A DNA stretch of 64,000 nt from Niabella agricola (GCF_021538615.1 NZ_JAJHIZ010000003.1:4712001-4776000), one strand, 5' to 3'. Shown: positions 7,874 through 17,188, counted from the first letter of the stretch. Numbers and translations: made by a program. Notes: generated from the letters alone by a model not told the origin.

Positions 7874-10273
7874 TTACTCGGTTCTCAAACTCTTCACCGG
7901 GTTAATCACTGCCGCTTTTATGGCCCGGTAGCCCACCGTAAGCCAGGCAATGAGCTCGGCAATCAGGATCGTTGCTAAAAATATACCGGCGCCAATATCC
8001 ACCCGGTACGCATAGTTTTGCAGCCACCGGTGCATTACATACCAGGCAATGGGCATCGCAATCAAAAAAGCGATCCCGATCAGCAGGGTAAATTCCTTTG
8101 AAAACAGGTAAATAATGCTGCCCGTAGAAGCACCCAATACCTTGCGGACGCCCACTTCCTTGGTGCGCTGCACCGCCATAAAAGATACAAAGCCATACAG
8201 GCCCAGGCAGGAAATAAAGATCGCAATGCCCGCAAATAGCTGGTAGAGCTGGGATATCTGGCGTTCCTGTTTGTAAAAGCCAGCAATCTTTTCATCTAGG
8301 AATTGGTATTCATACATAAAATCCGGGTAGGTATGGTTCCAGAGCTGCTCAATGGTGGCCAGGGTTTGCTTCGCGTTTTGGGGTTGTATTTTTATATTAA
8401 AGATGCGGTAGAACATTTTGTTGGAGCTCAGCACCATCGGCTTCATCGCTTCCTTCAGCGAGTAGCCGTTAAAGTCTTTCACCACGCCCACAACCGGCGC
8501 CACAATCTTTCCATCCCAGAAACTGATCTTTTTCCCGAGGATGCCTTCGGGATTTTTGAACCCTAATTTTTTGGTCATCATTTCATTCACTACAAACCCG
8601 TTTATGGAATCGGCCGGGCGGTAGGGCGCACCGGCAATAAAGCGGATATTGTAGGTGTTGAAATAGTCGGCATCGGCCCATTTAAAGTCGGTTTTAAAAC
8701 CCGCTTTTTTAGTAGCATTGTCAAATATAAAATCATCATCCCAGCCGGCCTGGTCCATCGGGCTAAAGGCACTCTGGCTTACGTCCTTGATGCCGGCCTG
8801 TTGCTGCAGTTGGATTTTTAAGGCATCCGCTTTGGTGCGACCTGCCGTATCGTTGGCCATCGGCACCGTAATGATGGCCTCCTTATCAAAACCCACGGCC
8901 GCATTTTGAAAAAAGTCCATCTGCTTTACAATAATAAGCGTGCCGATGATTAAAACCTGGGCAATGGCAAACTGGAACACCACCAGCACCCGGCGCATCG
9001 AAAACCCGCCCACCGTTTTGCTGCTCAGTTTGTTTTTAAGCACTGCAATGGGATTAAAGCCCGATAAAACAATGGCAGGGTAGAGGCCCGATAAAAAGGT
9101 AACACTCACCATCAGAACGCCCAGGAAGGCCATTAACGGAAGATCCGGCCGGAGCTTCACGGACACTTGCAGCAACTGGTTCAGCAAGGGCAATGCCAGC
9201 CACGCAACGCCCAGGGCAATGATCACCGAAGCCAGCGTGATCAGGAAGGTTTCGCTCAGGAACTGGAGGATCAGTTGCTTTTTACTGCTGCCCAGCACCT
9301 TGCGGATGCCCACTTCTTTGGAGCGGTTTACGGCTTGTGCGGTAGCCAGGTTGATGAAGTTGATGCAGGCAATAATCAGCAGGAAAAACCCGATCAAACT
9401 CAATGCGGTGATCAGTTCCCTGCTGAAGGTTTTACCGCTAAAGGTGCCAAACGCCCGCTCAAAATGTACACTGCCCAGGGGCTGTAACTGGTAACCCTGG
9501 TTGGCATACTCAGCCGGTGTATGTCTTTTTACAAAGGCGTTGAGATCGCTGTCAAACTGCCGGGCCGGCATATTTTCCGGGAGCAGCACAAAAGTGTTTA
9601 AGGAACCGTCCACGGCCGCCCAGTCGGTGGAAATATCTTCCTGTGTAACGGACTTAAACGAAAAAACCACCTGCAGCGGAAAATCGGTATGGGCGGGTGC
9701 ATTTTGCAGGATGCCGGTTACTTTAAAGACCTGGTCGTTATCATATTTAATCAGTTTGCCAATGGCCGTATGCCAGTCGCCAAAATATTTTTCTGCAATG
9801 GCCTGTGAAAGCACCACGGTATGGGTTGCAGACAACGCCGTTTTAGGATCGCCCGCAAGCAGGGGAAAGTTGAAGATGTCGAAGAACGCCGGCTCAGCAT
9901 AAAACACCTGTTCTTTAAATTTTGGGGGTGCCGCGTTGGCAGCATCGTTGAGTACGGTGATCTGCTTGTCCTTCCGGGCATAGATGCGGGCCACACCTTC
10001 CAGCTGCGGAAAATCAAGCCGCAGCGCTTCCGCTACCGGGTAGGCACTGCCCTGCGAATAATTCATCCCCTCCGGGGTTTTGGTTGCGGATACGATCCTG
10101 TAAATACGATCCTTGTTTTTATGAAAATCATCAAAGCCTGTTTCATACCGGATCAGTAAAAAAACAAGCAGGCAGGCGGCAATGCCCACGGCCAGCCCGA
10201 TGGCGTTAATGGTTACATAAGCTTTATGACTGCGTACATTTTGCCATGCGGTTTTAAAGTAGTTCTTCGGCAT
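7874..10273 (-). CDS. FtsX-like ABC transporter permease (MacB type)
   Basis: A 799-residue inner-membrane protein with two repeated permease halves. It starts MPKNYFKTAWQNVRSHKAYV, followed by TM1 (INAIGLAVGIAACLLVFLLI) and a large periplasmic MacB-PCD domain (about residues 45-270). An FtsX block comes next (three TM segments around residues 285-400, with the signature NRSKEVGIRKVLGSSKKQL). The second half repeats the layout, with a periplasmic domain and then QRTKEVGVRKVLGAS and the last TM segments. This duplicated form is typical of Bacteroidota permeases that pair with a separate ATPase to export peptides, antibiotics or lipoproteins. No ATPase gene is adjacent, so it is an orphan permease here. 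Substrate unknown. Confidence 0.93.
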   Translation of the reverse strand: MPKNYFKTAWQNVRSHKAYVTINAIGLAVGIAACLLVFLLIRYETGFDDFHKNKDRIYRIVSATKTPEGMNYSQGSAYPVAEALRLDFPQLEGVARIYARKDKQITVLNDAANAAPPKFKEQVFYAEPAFFDIFNFPLLAGDPKTALSATHTVVLSQAIAEKYFGDWHTAIGKLIKYDNDQVFKVTGILQNAPAHTDFPLQVVFSFKSVTQEDISTDWAAVDGSLNTFVLLPENMPARQFDSDLNAFVKRHTPAEYANQGYQLQPLGSVHFERAFGTFSGKTFSRELITALSLIGFFLLIIACINFINLATAQAVNRSKEVGIRKVLGSSKKQLILQFLSETFLITLASVIIALGVAWLALPLLNQLLQVSVKLRPDLPLMAFLGVLMVSVTFLSGLYPAIVLSGFNPIAVLKNKLSSKTVGGFSMRRVLVVFQFAIAQVLIIGTLIIVKQMDFFQNAAVGFDKEAIITVPMANDTAGRTKADALKIQLQQQAGIKDVSQSAFSPMDQAGWDDDFIFDNATKKAGFKTDFKWADADYFNTYNIRFIAGAPYRPADSINGFVVNEMMTKKLGFKNPEGILGKKISFWDGKIVAPVVGVVKDFNGYSLKEAMKPMVLSSNKMFYRIFNIKIQPQNAKQTLATIEQLWNHTYPDFMYEYQFLDEKIAGFYKQERQISQLYQLFAGIAIFISCLGLYGFVSFMAVQRTKEVGVRKVLGASTGSIIYLFSKEFTLLIGIAFLIAMPIAWYVMHRWLQNYAYRVDIGAGIFLATILIAELIAWLTVGYRAIKAAVINPVKSLRTE

Positions 10274-10763
10274 TGTGGATGTATATTTTTTGTAGCGTAA
10301 GCGCCATCAATTAACGCACCAATAAAAATGCCATTTATCTATTGGCCTGAAAAGCAAAATAATGCAAACTTACAGCTATAAAAGATTGTACGTTTTTGAT
10401 ACAATGGTTGTTCATTTATAGGATGGTTGAGCTGATTATTTTGAAGAGCCGGCGATTGAAGGGACTGGGCGGGACCACGCAATCATTGTTCTGGAAGCTG
10501 CTTCAAGCGAATGTCACTTTTTAAAATATAGGCAGCTCCCAAGGCTTAAAAATTAAGAGATGTGTCGTTCGTTGTAGTCTCATAAAAAAGCCTATTTTAG
10601 CAAGGCAATCAGCTTCAGCTGGATAAAACATCAATTGAAAACATTGAAGGCAGCAAATGGGAAAAAGCAACAGAGGTGATTTTGCGGGCATTGATAATTG
10701 ACTGCAAATGATTTGAATGCATTCTTATGGTAGTTGTGCTCAAAAACAAACCATTTCGATCAA
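10274..10763. other. Intergenic region between divergent permease and rhomboid genes
   Basis: About 490 bases with no supported gene. A short frame around 10608-10710 (...IENIEGSKWEKATEVILRAL) reads like a protein tail but has a stop just upstream and no start, so it may be a gene remnant. Promoters for both flanking genes should be here. Confidence 0.4.
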
Positions 10764-12347
10764 ATGAAAGGACTTTCAGACAAACTGCGGATTATTTACA
10801 AACCATTTTTACTTATCGGCGTCGGGTTTATTTTAATATATACCCTTTTAAACTGGCTGTTGTTTATAAAAGCAGCTATACCGCTGAAGGAGGATATTAT
10901 TGAATTCTGGTTACCCTTTGGTCTGCCCTGGATACCCATTTTAATTTGGTTAAGACCAAGGATCAAGCTCCTGAATTTTAAAAATGATAACGCTGGCTTT
11001 GGTTATCAGTTCCTTGCTTCAATCGTAATTGCGATTCCAACCATAATTGCACAGCAGTACCTGGTTACAGCAACCGGTAAACTGACGCAACTTGATAATA
11101 TTGGTCAGATCGAAAAGTTTGAAAAGACCAAGTATTATGCGCTTAAGAATTACTATATCGATAAAGATCATATTGCTATTCAAAATACAGCTACGGTAAC
11201 GGGGAAGCATAATGAGAATTTTAACATGCTGATCTACGTTGCAATGCCGGTTTTGATAACCGGTTCGGATACTCTAAAAACCGAGAATCTCTATTGGCTT
11301 GGGAAAAGGTATTTTGAACGCATTAGTAACCGGCTGAGCGAGCAGGAGAAGGATGATAAATACAAGGCTTTTGCGGAAAAGGCAGAAAATGATTTTGAAC
11401 GGGAAGACTTTAGTAAGTTTGCTTATTTGGAAGTGATCGGCAATACCGATGATCATAACGAATATAATAACGCTTTAAAGAAATTAAATCCCAATGCTTC
11501 AGAAAATAATGTTTTTTTTGAAGCAAAGGCCGGATCTTTTGCGTCCAGGAACGGCAAAAAGCTTTCCTGGGTTTTAGGCTCCTTTATTATTGGAGCAATC
11601 GTCTGGTTGCTATTGCTGTTGTTCCCCAAGTTCAATAACCGGCGGTTAAAACAATTTAAAAGCGGCGCCCCAGGTAAAGACAGCGATCTGAAAGATGTAC
11701 TTGCGTTGATGATTCCGAAACAAGATTTTTTTATAACGCCCCTCATTATTGACCTGAATATCCTGATTTACTTGGTAATGGTTTTTTCCGGGCTTGGATT
11801 TATTTCTTTCAAAACTGAGGATTTGATCCATTGGGGAGCTAACTTTAGACCGCTGACAACAGACGGACAGTGGTGGCGGTTACTTACCTGTACTTTTTTG
11901 CATGGCGGACTGCTGCATATATTGGCGAATATGTACGGGTTATTGTTTGTCGGAATTTTGTTGGAGCCGCTTTTAGGTCGGTGGAAGTTTTTGTTCATTT
12001 ATCTGGTAACAGGTATTTTAGGTAGTATAGCCAGCATCTGGTGGTATGATGCTACCGTTAGTGTAGGTGCATCCGGCGCTATTTTTGGACTTTACGGCTG
12101 CTTCCTGGCTTGTTTGCTTTTAAAAGTATTTCCGCCTGATTTTGGGAGAACATTTTTGACAAGCACACTGGTATTTGTAGGGTTTAATTTATTGATGGGT
12201 GTTACCGGAGGCATTGACAATGCCGCACATATTGGCGGCCTGCTGAGCGGGTTTTTGCTCGGATGCATACTGGCAGGATCTGTAAAGCGTAAAGCAGTGG
12301 TCCTCGTTGCGAATGAAACCAATGAGGGTAAAGATAATGCTGCTTAA
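10764..12347 (+). CDS. Rhomboid family intramembrane serine protease with long N-terminal domain
   Basis: About 527 residues from the ATG at 10764 (MKGLSDKL). An in-frame TTG at 10734 would add ten residues but is less likely. The N-terminal half has three or four membrane helices (near residues 20-45, 50-65, 80-100 and about 270-290) with a charged soluble domain between them; I do not recognise it. The C-terminal 200 residues are a rhomboid core: WWRLLTCTFLHGGLLHILANM, VSVGASGAIFGLYG with the catalytic Ser near residue 437, and NAAHIGGLLSGF with the catalytic His near residue 487. Rhomboids cleave transmembrane substrates within the membrane. The gene is monocistronic and converges on the NIPSNAP gene. 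The extra domain is unusual for small bacterial rhomboids. Confidence 0.92.
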   Translation: MKGLSDKLRIIYKPFLLIGVGFILIYTLLNWLLFIKAAIPLKEDIIEFWLPFGLPWIPILIWLRPRIKLLNFKNDNAGFGYQFLASIVIAIPTIIAQQYLVTATGKLTQLDNIGQIEKFEKTKYYALKNYYIDKDHIAIQNTATVTGKHNENFNMLIYVAMPVLITGSDTLKTENLYWLGKRYFERISNRLSEQEKDDKYKAFAEKAENDFEREDFSKFAYLEVIGNTDDHNEYNNALKKLNPNASENNVFFEAKAGSFASRNGKKLSWVLGSFIIGAIVWLLLLLFPKFNNRRLKQFKSGAPGKDSDLKDVLALMIPKQDFFITPLIIDLNILIYLVMVFSGLGFISFKTEDLIHWGANFRPLTTDGQWWRLLTCTFLHGGLLHILANMYGLLFVGILLEPLLGRWKFLFIYLVTGILGSIASIWWYDATVSVGASGAIFGLYGCFLACLLLKVFPPDFGRTFLTSTLVFVGFNLLMGVTGGIDNAAHIGGLLSGFLLGCILAGSVKRKAVVLVANETNEGKDNAA

Positions 12348-12446
12348 AGTAAGGCAGACGCCAGTTTCCCTGATGCAGGTCCCTTTTCTCGCCCAGGTCT
12401 CCCATCTGTACCTGCCTGTTACCTGACGCTGTATGCCACCACAGCA

Positions 12447-13229
12447 TTACACCTGCGAGTAAGCCGTTGGTACCAAAAAAGTATTTATGATCTTAGAAAC
12501 GGTATTTGCATACTGGGGGGCTGCGATTAACCGCTTCCAATCCGCGTCGGCCACAAAAGCGCCCCATCCCTTATCGCGCTCCTCCATATTATTACAGGTA
12601 AGCATGTAGGTAATACGCGGCAGCTTATCGCCCGCAATCACTTCTCCAAAAAATACCGGGTTCAGTTTAGCCCGCTTAAAAATATCAAACTCCCCGTCGT
12701 GGAACATCTTTACCTTTCTTCTCACCGCGTCTTCACTATAGCCTTCATAGGTTCGCAATTCAAAGATGCGGGGCGCACCCGGTGGCACGGCAATCACCGG
12801 CCAGCCCTCAAAGGCCGTCATAAGGGAAGCGGTAAAGCGATTGTAAACCGGCTTATCCGCCGGAATGCTGTTATACGCGGCGCTGTTTTTAATATAGTCC
12901 GCGTCCGCTTTTACTTTTGTGTTAACAGATAAATAGCTGTCGATAGACGCATAAGGAATCAGTACGTACCATTTAGCCGGCTCCGTTTCCTTCCATGCTT
13001 TAAAAACGCCCACTGTTTTAACACCGTATTTGTTCAATGCCGGTATCAGCGCTGTTTTAAAATATTGCTCCAGCAGACCTCTGTCTACTCCAAAGCGCAT
13101 ATCATATTCGCGCCATTCGTATATTTCTTTTTGTGTGGCGGGCCGCTCACCGGCCGATGCGGATGAGCCCAGTGTTGCCATACCAGCGGTAGCTGCCAGC
13201 GAAGCGTGGAGGAATTTTCTGCGTTTCAT
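12447..13229 (-). CDS. NIPSNAP family protein, Tat-exported
   Basis: About 260 residues from MKRRKFLHASLAATAG, chosen over an upstream start because it begins a twin-arginine-like signal peptide (RRKFLHAS, then a hydrophobic stretch and ASAGERP). Two NIPSNAP repeats follow: YEWREYDMRFG...KYGVKTVGVFKAW, and FELRTYEGYSEDAVRRKVKMF with FDIFKRAKLNPVFFGEVIAG and the final WKRLIAAPQYANTVSKI. NIPSNAP domains are dimeric alpha-beta barrels of the Dabb type, and no enzymatic role is established. In Bacteroidota, Tat-exported members often accompany sugar metabolism genes, but here the gene stands alone between convergent and divergent neighbours. Confidence 0.85.
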   Translation of the reverse strand: MKRRKFLHASLAATAGMATLGSSASAGERPATQKEIYEWREYDMRFGVDRGLLEQYFKTALIPALNKYGVKTVGVFKAWKETEPAKWYVLIPYASIDSYLSVNTKVKADADYIKNSAAYNSIPADKPVYNRFTASLMTAFEGWPVIAVPPGAPRIFELRTYEGYSEDAVRRKVKMFHDGEFDIFKRAKLNPVFFGEVIAGDKLPRITYMLTCNNMEERDKGWGAFVADADWKRLIAAPQYANTVSKIINTFLVPTAYSQV

Positions 13230-13882
13230 AAAGATGATTTTTTGTACAACCCTGTTCAGTAAGGTATTTAAAAATAATACATCTTTTTGGTATAATGACA
13301 GCAATTACTGTTTTTACCGAGGTATATTAAGTGCTTCAGTGTTGCGGAATAAGGATGTATGATTCATCTTTGTTGCCCCAGCCCGGTGCCGGTGACAGCT
13401 TCCTTGTACGTGTCCGCCGTGGCGGATCACTCACTTCTGCTGCAGTGCATAGGGCAGTTGGCTACTGTGGGACCTGGGCGACAGGCCGAACATGGAGCGC
13501 TTGTAAGTATACTATCTCACGATCGGCCCGGCAGATCATTGCAACTCAGGAATTGATTCCGGGAGCCAAAACAGACTATGAAGCTGGAGTGCCGTAGGAA
13601 CGGCCTATAACGGAGACTACCCATCCCCTAAAGAAAGATATATTCCATCTCCGTCAAATTTTACCGACCTCCAAAAAACGCCTATATTAGCATAACAACC
13701 TTTTGGGAAAAGTGAAGCAATCAATGCACAAATGCCAGAACGGTTACAGATGAGTGATTTTTTTTAAACTGCAAAGCTGTCACGTAGCCGCATTTAGGTA
13801 TTTGCAAACGATTATACATGTTTGGTAATTGCGGCAGTTGATGAGTTGCTGGCAACTATAACGAAGCAACCTTACATAAATA
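13230..13882. other. GC-rich intergenic region without a supported gene
   Basis: Frames near 13331-13597 have biased, low-information composition and no family resemblance. The segment 13370-13610 is visibly richer in G and C than its surroundings, and ends in the hairpin GCCGTAGGAACGGC (13591-13604) related to the motif inside the 7.35-kb element. The last 200 bases are A/T-rich and should hold the promoter of the macro-domain gene. Confidence 0.4.
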
Positions 13883-14353
13883 ATGATGGAGATAAATTAC
13901 ATAAAGGGAGACGCTACAAACCCGACAGGCAGCGGAAATAAAATTATTGTTCACGTTTGCAATGATATGGGCGGCTGGGGGAAAGGTTTTGTAATGGCGG
14001 TTTCTAAACGATGGAAACAACCTGAGCAACAATATAGGCAATGGTTTAAGACAAAAGACAATTTTAAACTTGGAGAAGTTCAATTTGTACAGGTTAAGGA
14101 CGAACTTTGGGTTGCTAATATTATTGGGCAACATAAAATTAATAAAGACGAAAACGGAAACCCTCCAATTCGTTATGAGGCTATCCTGTTGGGACTTGAA
14201 AAGGTGGGGCAATTTGCTATTGACAAAAGTGCATCGGTTCATATGCCGAGAATTGGTTGCGGACTTGCGGGCGGAGCCTGGGATAAAATAGAGCCTTTAA
14301 TAAATGCAACATTGACGACGAAAAATATTCAAATAACTGTTTATGACTTTTAA
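13883..14353 (+). CDS. Macro domain protein (ADP-ribose binding/hydrolysis)
   Basis: A 156-residue single-domain protein. It begins MMEINYIKGDATNPTGSGNK (a second ATG three bases in is an equally good start). The macro-domain landmarks are KGDAT, the glycine loop CNDMGGWGKGFVMAVSKRW (ADP-ribose phosphate binding), VANIIGQHK and the late loop MPRIGCGLAGGAWDKIEPLI. This subtype resembles Poa1/TARG1-like macro domains, which hydrolyse ADP-ribose 1''-phosphate or remove ADP-ribose from proteins or nucleic acids. The enzyme is expected in the cytoplasm. The next gene overlaps its last 11 bases, so the two are probably translationally coupled. Confidence 0.9.
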   Translation: MMEINYIKGDATNPTGSGNKIIVHVCNDMGGWGKGFVMAVSKRWKQPEQQYRQWFKTKDNFKLGEVQFVQVKDELWVANIIGQHKINKDENGNPPIRYEAILLGLEKVGQFAIDKSASVHMPRIGCGLAGGAWDKIEPLINATLTTKNIQITVYDF

Positions 14354-15197
14354 TAAGTGGACGCCAGTTAAACAAAGCAAAATAGAAAAGGATATTGAAT
14401 ATTGCGGTGATATTTTATTTGACAAGCCTAGCTGTTTGAAATTTTGGGAGTATATAAAAATTGTACCTGAGAAATGGCAGGAGAAAACCATGAGTGAAGA
14501 GGGATGTGGCTTTTGGGTTGTAGCAATACTTGGAAAATCAGTAATCTATTATAATGATATTGAGGATGGGTACAACTTGTCGACTTTCACGAGTTACGGA
14601 GAAATAGATAACTACTATTGCAATCAGATGGAACTACACGAAATGATTGAAAGCTTATTTTATGAAATTGAACGGCTAAAAGTAACTATCACCAACATAT
14701 TTTGGCAAACTTGTTTGCGGCCTTTAGACAACTGGCGGCGGTGCAACCTACCTGCGCCAACGCGTTCCCGCATCAAGTTCCCTTTACAAGCCTGCAGGCC
14801 TTCAACGCCGCCTGTTCCACCGCTATGCAGGCCGCCCGCTTGTAGGCTACCCATGCCTGCCGGGCAGGAGAGCATCGATCCATGGCATCCATTAGTTTTG
14901 ACTCCATATAAAGCAGCGCCGTTTTTTGCAATGAGCCCGGTACGGCGGTGGGCAGCGCGGCTTGTACCAGCAGCATCTTTTGGGACAGCTGTTCGTAGCG
15001 TTGCTGCATGTTATCCAGCACGCGGGCAGCGCGGGCTGCTTCCATTGCTGCTTTGCCGGCCCGGTCGTTCAGCAGCTTTGCTGTTTTTGTTTGCTGCTCC
15101 AGCTGGCGTTGTTGCAGGGCGGTGGAGTGCAGCTTGCTTGTGGACGGTTGTTGCAGCAGCAGGTACAGTTCTGCCAGCCTTATGCTGGCCGGGGTAG
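14343..15197 (+). CDS. Hypothetical protein whose reading frame runs on antisense into the XRE gene
   Basis: The start overlaps the macro-domain gene by 11 bases. Residues 1 to about 118 look genuine: YCGDILFDKPSCLKFWEYIK, GFWVVAILGKSVIYYNDIED, LSTFTSYGEIDNYYCNQMEL, SLFYEIERL, with low-GC codon use like the macro gene. From about 14700 the frame continues for some 165 codons but reads Pro/Arg/Cys-rich sequence that is simply the antisense of the XRE gene at 14773-15306. The native stop codon therefore seems to have been lost, perhaps at a deletion junction near 14700-14770. I do not recognise the family; the N-terminal part resembles small cytoplasmic proteins of immunity or antitoxin type only in size and setting. 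Confidence 0.55.
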   Translation: MTFNKWTPVKQSKIEKDIEYCGDILFDKPSCLKFWEYIKIVPEKWQEKTMSEEGCGFWVVAILGKSVIYYNDIEDGYNLSTFTSYGEIDNYYCNQMELHEMIESLFYEIERLKVTITNIFWQTCLRPLDNWRRCNLPAPTRSRIKFPLQACRPSTPPVPPLCRPPACRLPMPAGQESIDPWHPLVLTPYKAAPFFAMSPVRRWAARLVPAASFGTAVRSVAACYPARGQRGLLPLLLCRPGRSAALLFLFAAPAGVVAGRWSAACLWTVVAAAGTVLPALCWPG

Positions 15198-15306
15198 GCA
15201 GCTGGCGGCGGCCACTTTCATACATCGATAACAGGCCGCGGGTAACGCCGATCAATGCAGCCAGTTCTTCCTGGGTAAGTCCCCATTGGCTTCTAAGGGT
15301 TTTCAT
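14773..15306 (-). CDS. XRE-family HTH transcriptional regulator
   Basis: A 177-residue cytoplasmic DNA-binding protein. Residues 3-50 are a Cro/C1-type helix-turn-helix (LRSQWGLTQEELAALIGVTRGLLSMYESGRRQLP). The rest is Ala/Gln/Leu-rich and probably alpha-helical or coiled-coil (QQRQLEQQTKTAKLLNDRAG, RAARVLDNMQQRYEQLSQKM), with no ligand domain that I recognise. It is transcribed opposite to the macro-domain pair. A dyad at 15326-15345, just upstream of the start, is a candidate autoregulatory operator. The identification of the HTH is firm; the target is unknown. Confidence 0.85.
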   Translation of the reverse strand: MKTLRSQWGLTQEELAALIGVTRGLLSMYESGRRQLPTPASIRLAELYLLLQQPSTSKLHSTALQQRQLEQQTKTAKLLNDRAGKAAMEAARAARVLDNMQQRYEQLSQKMLLVQAALPTAVPGSLQKTALLYMESKLMDAMDRCSPARQAWVAYKRAACIAVEQAALKACRLVKGT

Positions 15307-15325
15307 ATCAGTAAGTTATTGTAGC

Positions 15326-15345
15326 TATAAAAATAGTATTTTATA
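15326..15345. promoter_or_regulatory. Dyad upstream of the XRE gene, possible operator
   Basis: TATAAAAATAGTATTTTATA has 7-bp inverted arms (TATAAAA/TTTTATA), 20 bases upstream of the XRE start codon. Its size and position fit autoregulation; the function is inferred. Confidence 0.45.
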
Positions 15346-15464
15346 ATGGCAGACAGTTTTGTTGCAATCTTACGTGCCGGAAAATATTTTGCAACCAGCG
15401 GGAGTGGGGGCAGTTGGGGCGTGTGATAGGGGTACTCCCCATGATCGCATAACAAGCCCGTGCA

Positions 15465-15814
15465 GTCACTCTGACCGCAGCGAAGCGTCTCTCAATTTTC
15501 GAACAGCTTGTTATTACAGGGATGCTTCGGCTTCGCTCAGCATGACGGAAGCGTGATTGTTGTCCGTTACTATAATTGCATAACGCAAACCCCGTTGCGT
15601 CACCCTGAGTGCAATGAAGTGGAGCCGAAGGGTCTCTAAATTTTCGGACAGTTCGATATTACAGGGATGCTTCAGCTGCGCTCCGCTCAGTATGACGCCA
15701 ACTCTGTTTCGTTACCCTGAGCGGAATGCAATGAAGCCGAAGGGTCTCACGAATATCGGCCAGCTTGTTGTTACGGGGATGCTTCGGCTGCGCTTCGCTT
15801 CACTCAGCATGACG
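15465..15814. repeat. Cluster of three REP-like palindromic repeats
   Basis: The units are 15465-15547, 15599-15697 and 15711-15814, each about 85-105 bp. Each starts with GTCACCCTGAGCG (or a variant), continues through GAAGCCGAAGGGTCTC and a TTATTACAGGGATGCTTCGG-type core, and ends CGCTCAGCATGACG. The two ends are inverted repeats of each other, so each unit folds into a long hairpin. The cluster fills most of the space between the XRE gene and the MFS stop codon. A cluster of the same family in opposite orientation lies at 18802-19191. An ORF running through the units is not coding. Confidence 0.88.
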
Positions 15815-15907
15815 GAAGTGTGTTGTAATAAAACAAACCAGCAGGCACAAGGCCCGCTGGTTGCACAGATACACTCAAAAAACAAATCTGCTCTCTATAC
15901 TTACTAA

Positions 15908-17188
15908 TTATGCAATAATGCAAATTTCTTCTTCCTCTTGCGCTGTTGCCGCTTCTGTAGTAGCTTCCGCCTCCGCCGCAGGCATTTGCTTCACCTTTCT
16001 TTGTCCCACCAATAATATTACCAGTGCCAGCAACCCGCTGGCGGCAATAATGATGGCTATCGGGGTGGGCGTTTTATTGTCAAACACACCGGTAAGTGCA
16101 GCGGCCAACGCACCCAGGCCCATTTGCAGCGCACCCAGCAATGCCGAAGCACTGCCTGCTTCCTTGCTAAACGGCAGGATGCTCAATGCCGCGGTGTTGG
16201 GAGAACTGATGCCCAGGGTGCAGAAAAGGAGAAAGATAACGACGATAGTTCCGTACAGTCCTAAAATGCCGGTGGTAATACCCGCCAGCAGTACAAACCC
16301 GATAATGGTTTGCAGGAGGATGGACGCTGTTACCAGCTGCTCACTGGAATATTTTTTTAGCAGCACGGCGTTTAACTGGCTGCTGCCGATAAGCCCGGCT
16401 GCAATGACAGCGAAGATGGTACCATAGGCTGTTTTTGAAACGCCAAAGTATTCCATAAACAAAAACGGCGACCCGGATAGGTAGGCAAATAATCCCGCAA
16501 AGGATACCCCGCCCGCAAAGGCATAGGTAAAGAACTGCGGGTTTTTTAGCACACCACCAAAGGCATTGAGGATGGGCCGCGGCTTTAAGGATACGGAGGT
16601 ATCCGGTGCCTTGCTCTCCTTAAATTGGAAGATGACTGCGGCCAGCGTAGCAGCGGCAATGAGCGCCAGGATGATAAATACATCCTGCCATTTGTAATAG
16701 GCTACCACATAGCTGCCAAAGGTAGGCGCCAGGATGGGGGATACACCTAATAACAAAATGAGCAGGGACAATACCTTGGCATTATCCTCCAACGGAAACA
16801 GGTCCCGCGTAATGGCGCGGGGCGCTACCATGGATACGCAACAACCCAATGCCTGTATAAAGCGCAACGCGATGAGCCCCTCCGGTGTACGCACCAGCAC
16901 ACAACCAATGGAGGCGGCAATGTATAATACCAGTCCAATGATCAACGGGCGTTTTCTGCCATAACGATCCAGCAACGGCCCGCTGATGAGCTGACCCACG
17001 CACAACCCTATAAAGAAACTGGATAAGGAATAGGCAATGGTATTGATGGAGGTATGCAGGTCCTTTGCCATAGCCGGGAAGCCGGGCAGGTACATATCTA
17101 TGGAAAACGGACCAATAGCGGTGAGTAAGCCAAGGATGGCAATGAGCACCACCCTTGTTCTTTTATTATTGATATCAGTTGTTTGCAT
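15908..17188 (-). CDS. Multidrug MFS transporter, Bcr/CflA type
   Basis: About 426 residues from MQTTDINNKRTRVVL (17188). An in-frame start 28 codons earlier reads through a repeat-like sequence and is less likely. There are twelve predicted TM helices. The family signature after TM1, GPFSIDMYLPGFPAMAKDL, and the loop motif GPLLDRYGRKRPLIIG are diagnostic of the DHA1 drug:H+ antiporters Bcr and CflA. The C-terminal tail is acidic (EAEATTEAATAQEEEE). It is the last gene of the efflux locus, 141 bases after the outer-membrane factor, and probably exports small drugs or chloramphenicol-like compounds from the cytoplasm across the inner membrane. Substrate not deducible. Confidence 0.92.
   Translation of the reverse strand: MQTTDINNKRTRVVLIAILGLLTAIGPFSIDMYLPGFPAMAKDLHTSINTIAYSLSSFFIGLCVGQLISGPLLDRYGRKRPLIIGLVLYIAASIGCVLVRTPEGLIALRFIQALGCCVSMVAPRAITRDLFPLEDNAKVLSLLILLLGVSPILAPTFGSYVVAYYKWQDVFIILALIAAATLAAVIFQFKESKAPDTSVSLKPRPILNAFGGVLKNPQFFTYAFAGGVSFAGLFAYLSGSPFLFMEYFGVSKTAYGTIFAVIAAGLIGSSQLNAVLLKKYSSEQLVTASILLQTIIGFVLLAGITTGILGLYGTIVVIFLLFCTLGISSPNTAALSILPFSKEAGSASALLGALQMGLGALAAALTGVFDNKTPTPIAIIIAASGLLALVILLVGQRKVKQMPAAEAEATTEAATAQEEEEICIIA

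Noticed and set aside
13331..13597. 88-codon ORF in the GC-rich gap
   Set aside because: Low-information composition, no start context and no family resemblance.
15465..15814. CRISPR array
   Set aside because: Units are long palindromes about 100 bp apart without unique spacers of uniform length and without cas genes.
15614..15907. 97-codon ORF running through repeats
   Set aside because: It translates the REP-like palindromes and has no conserved protein character.
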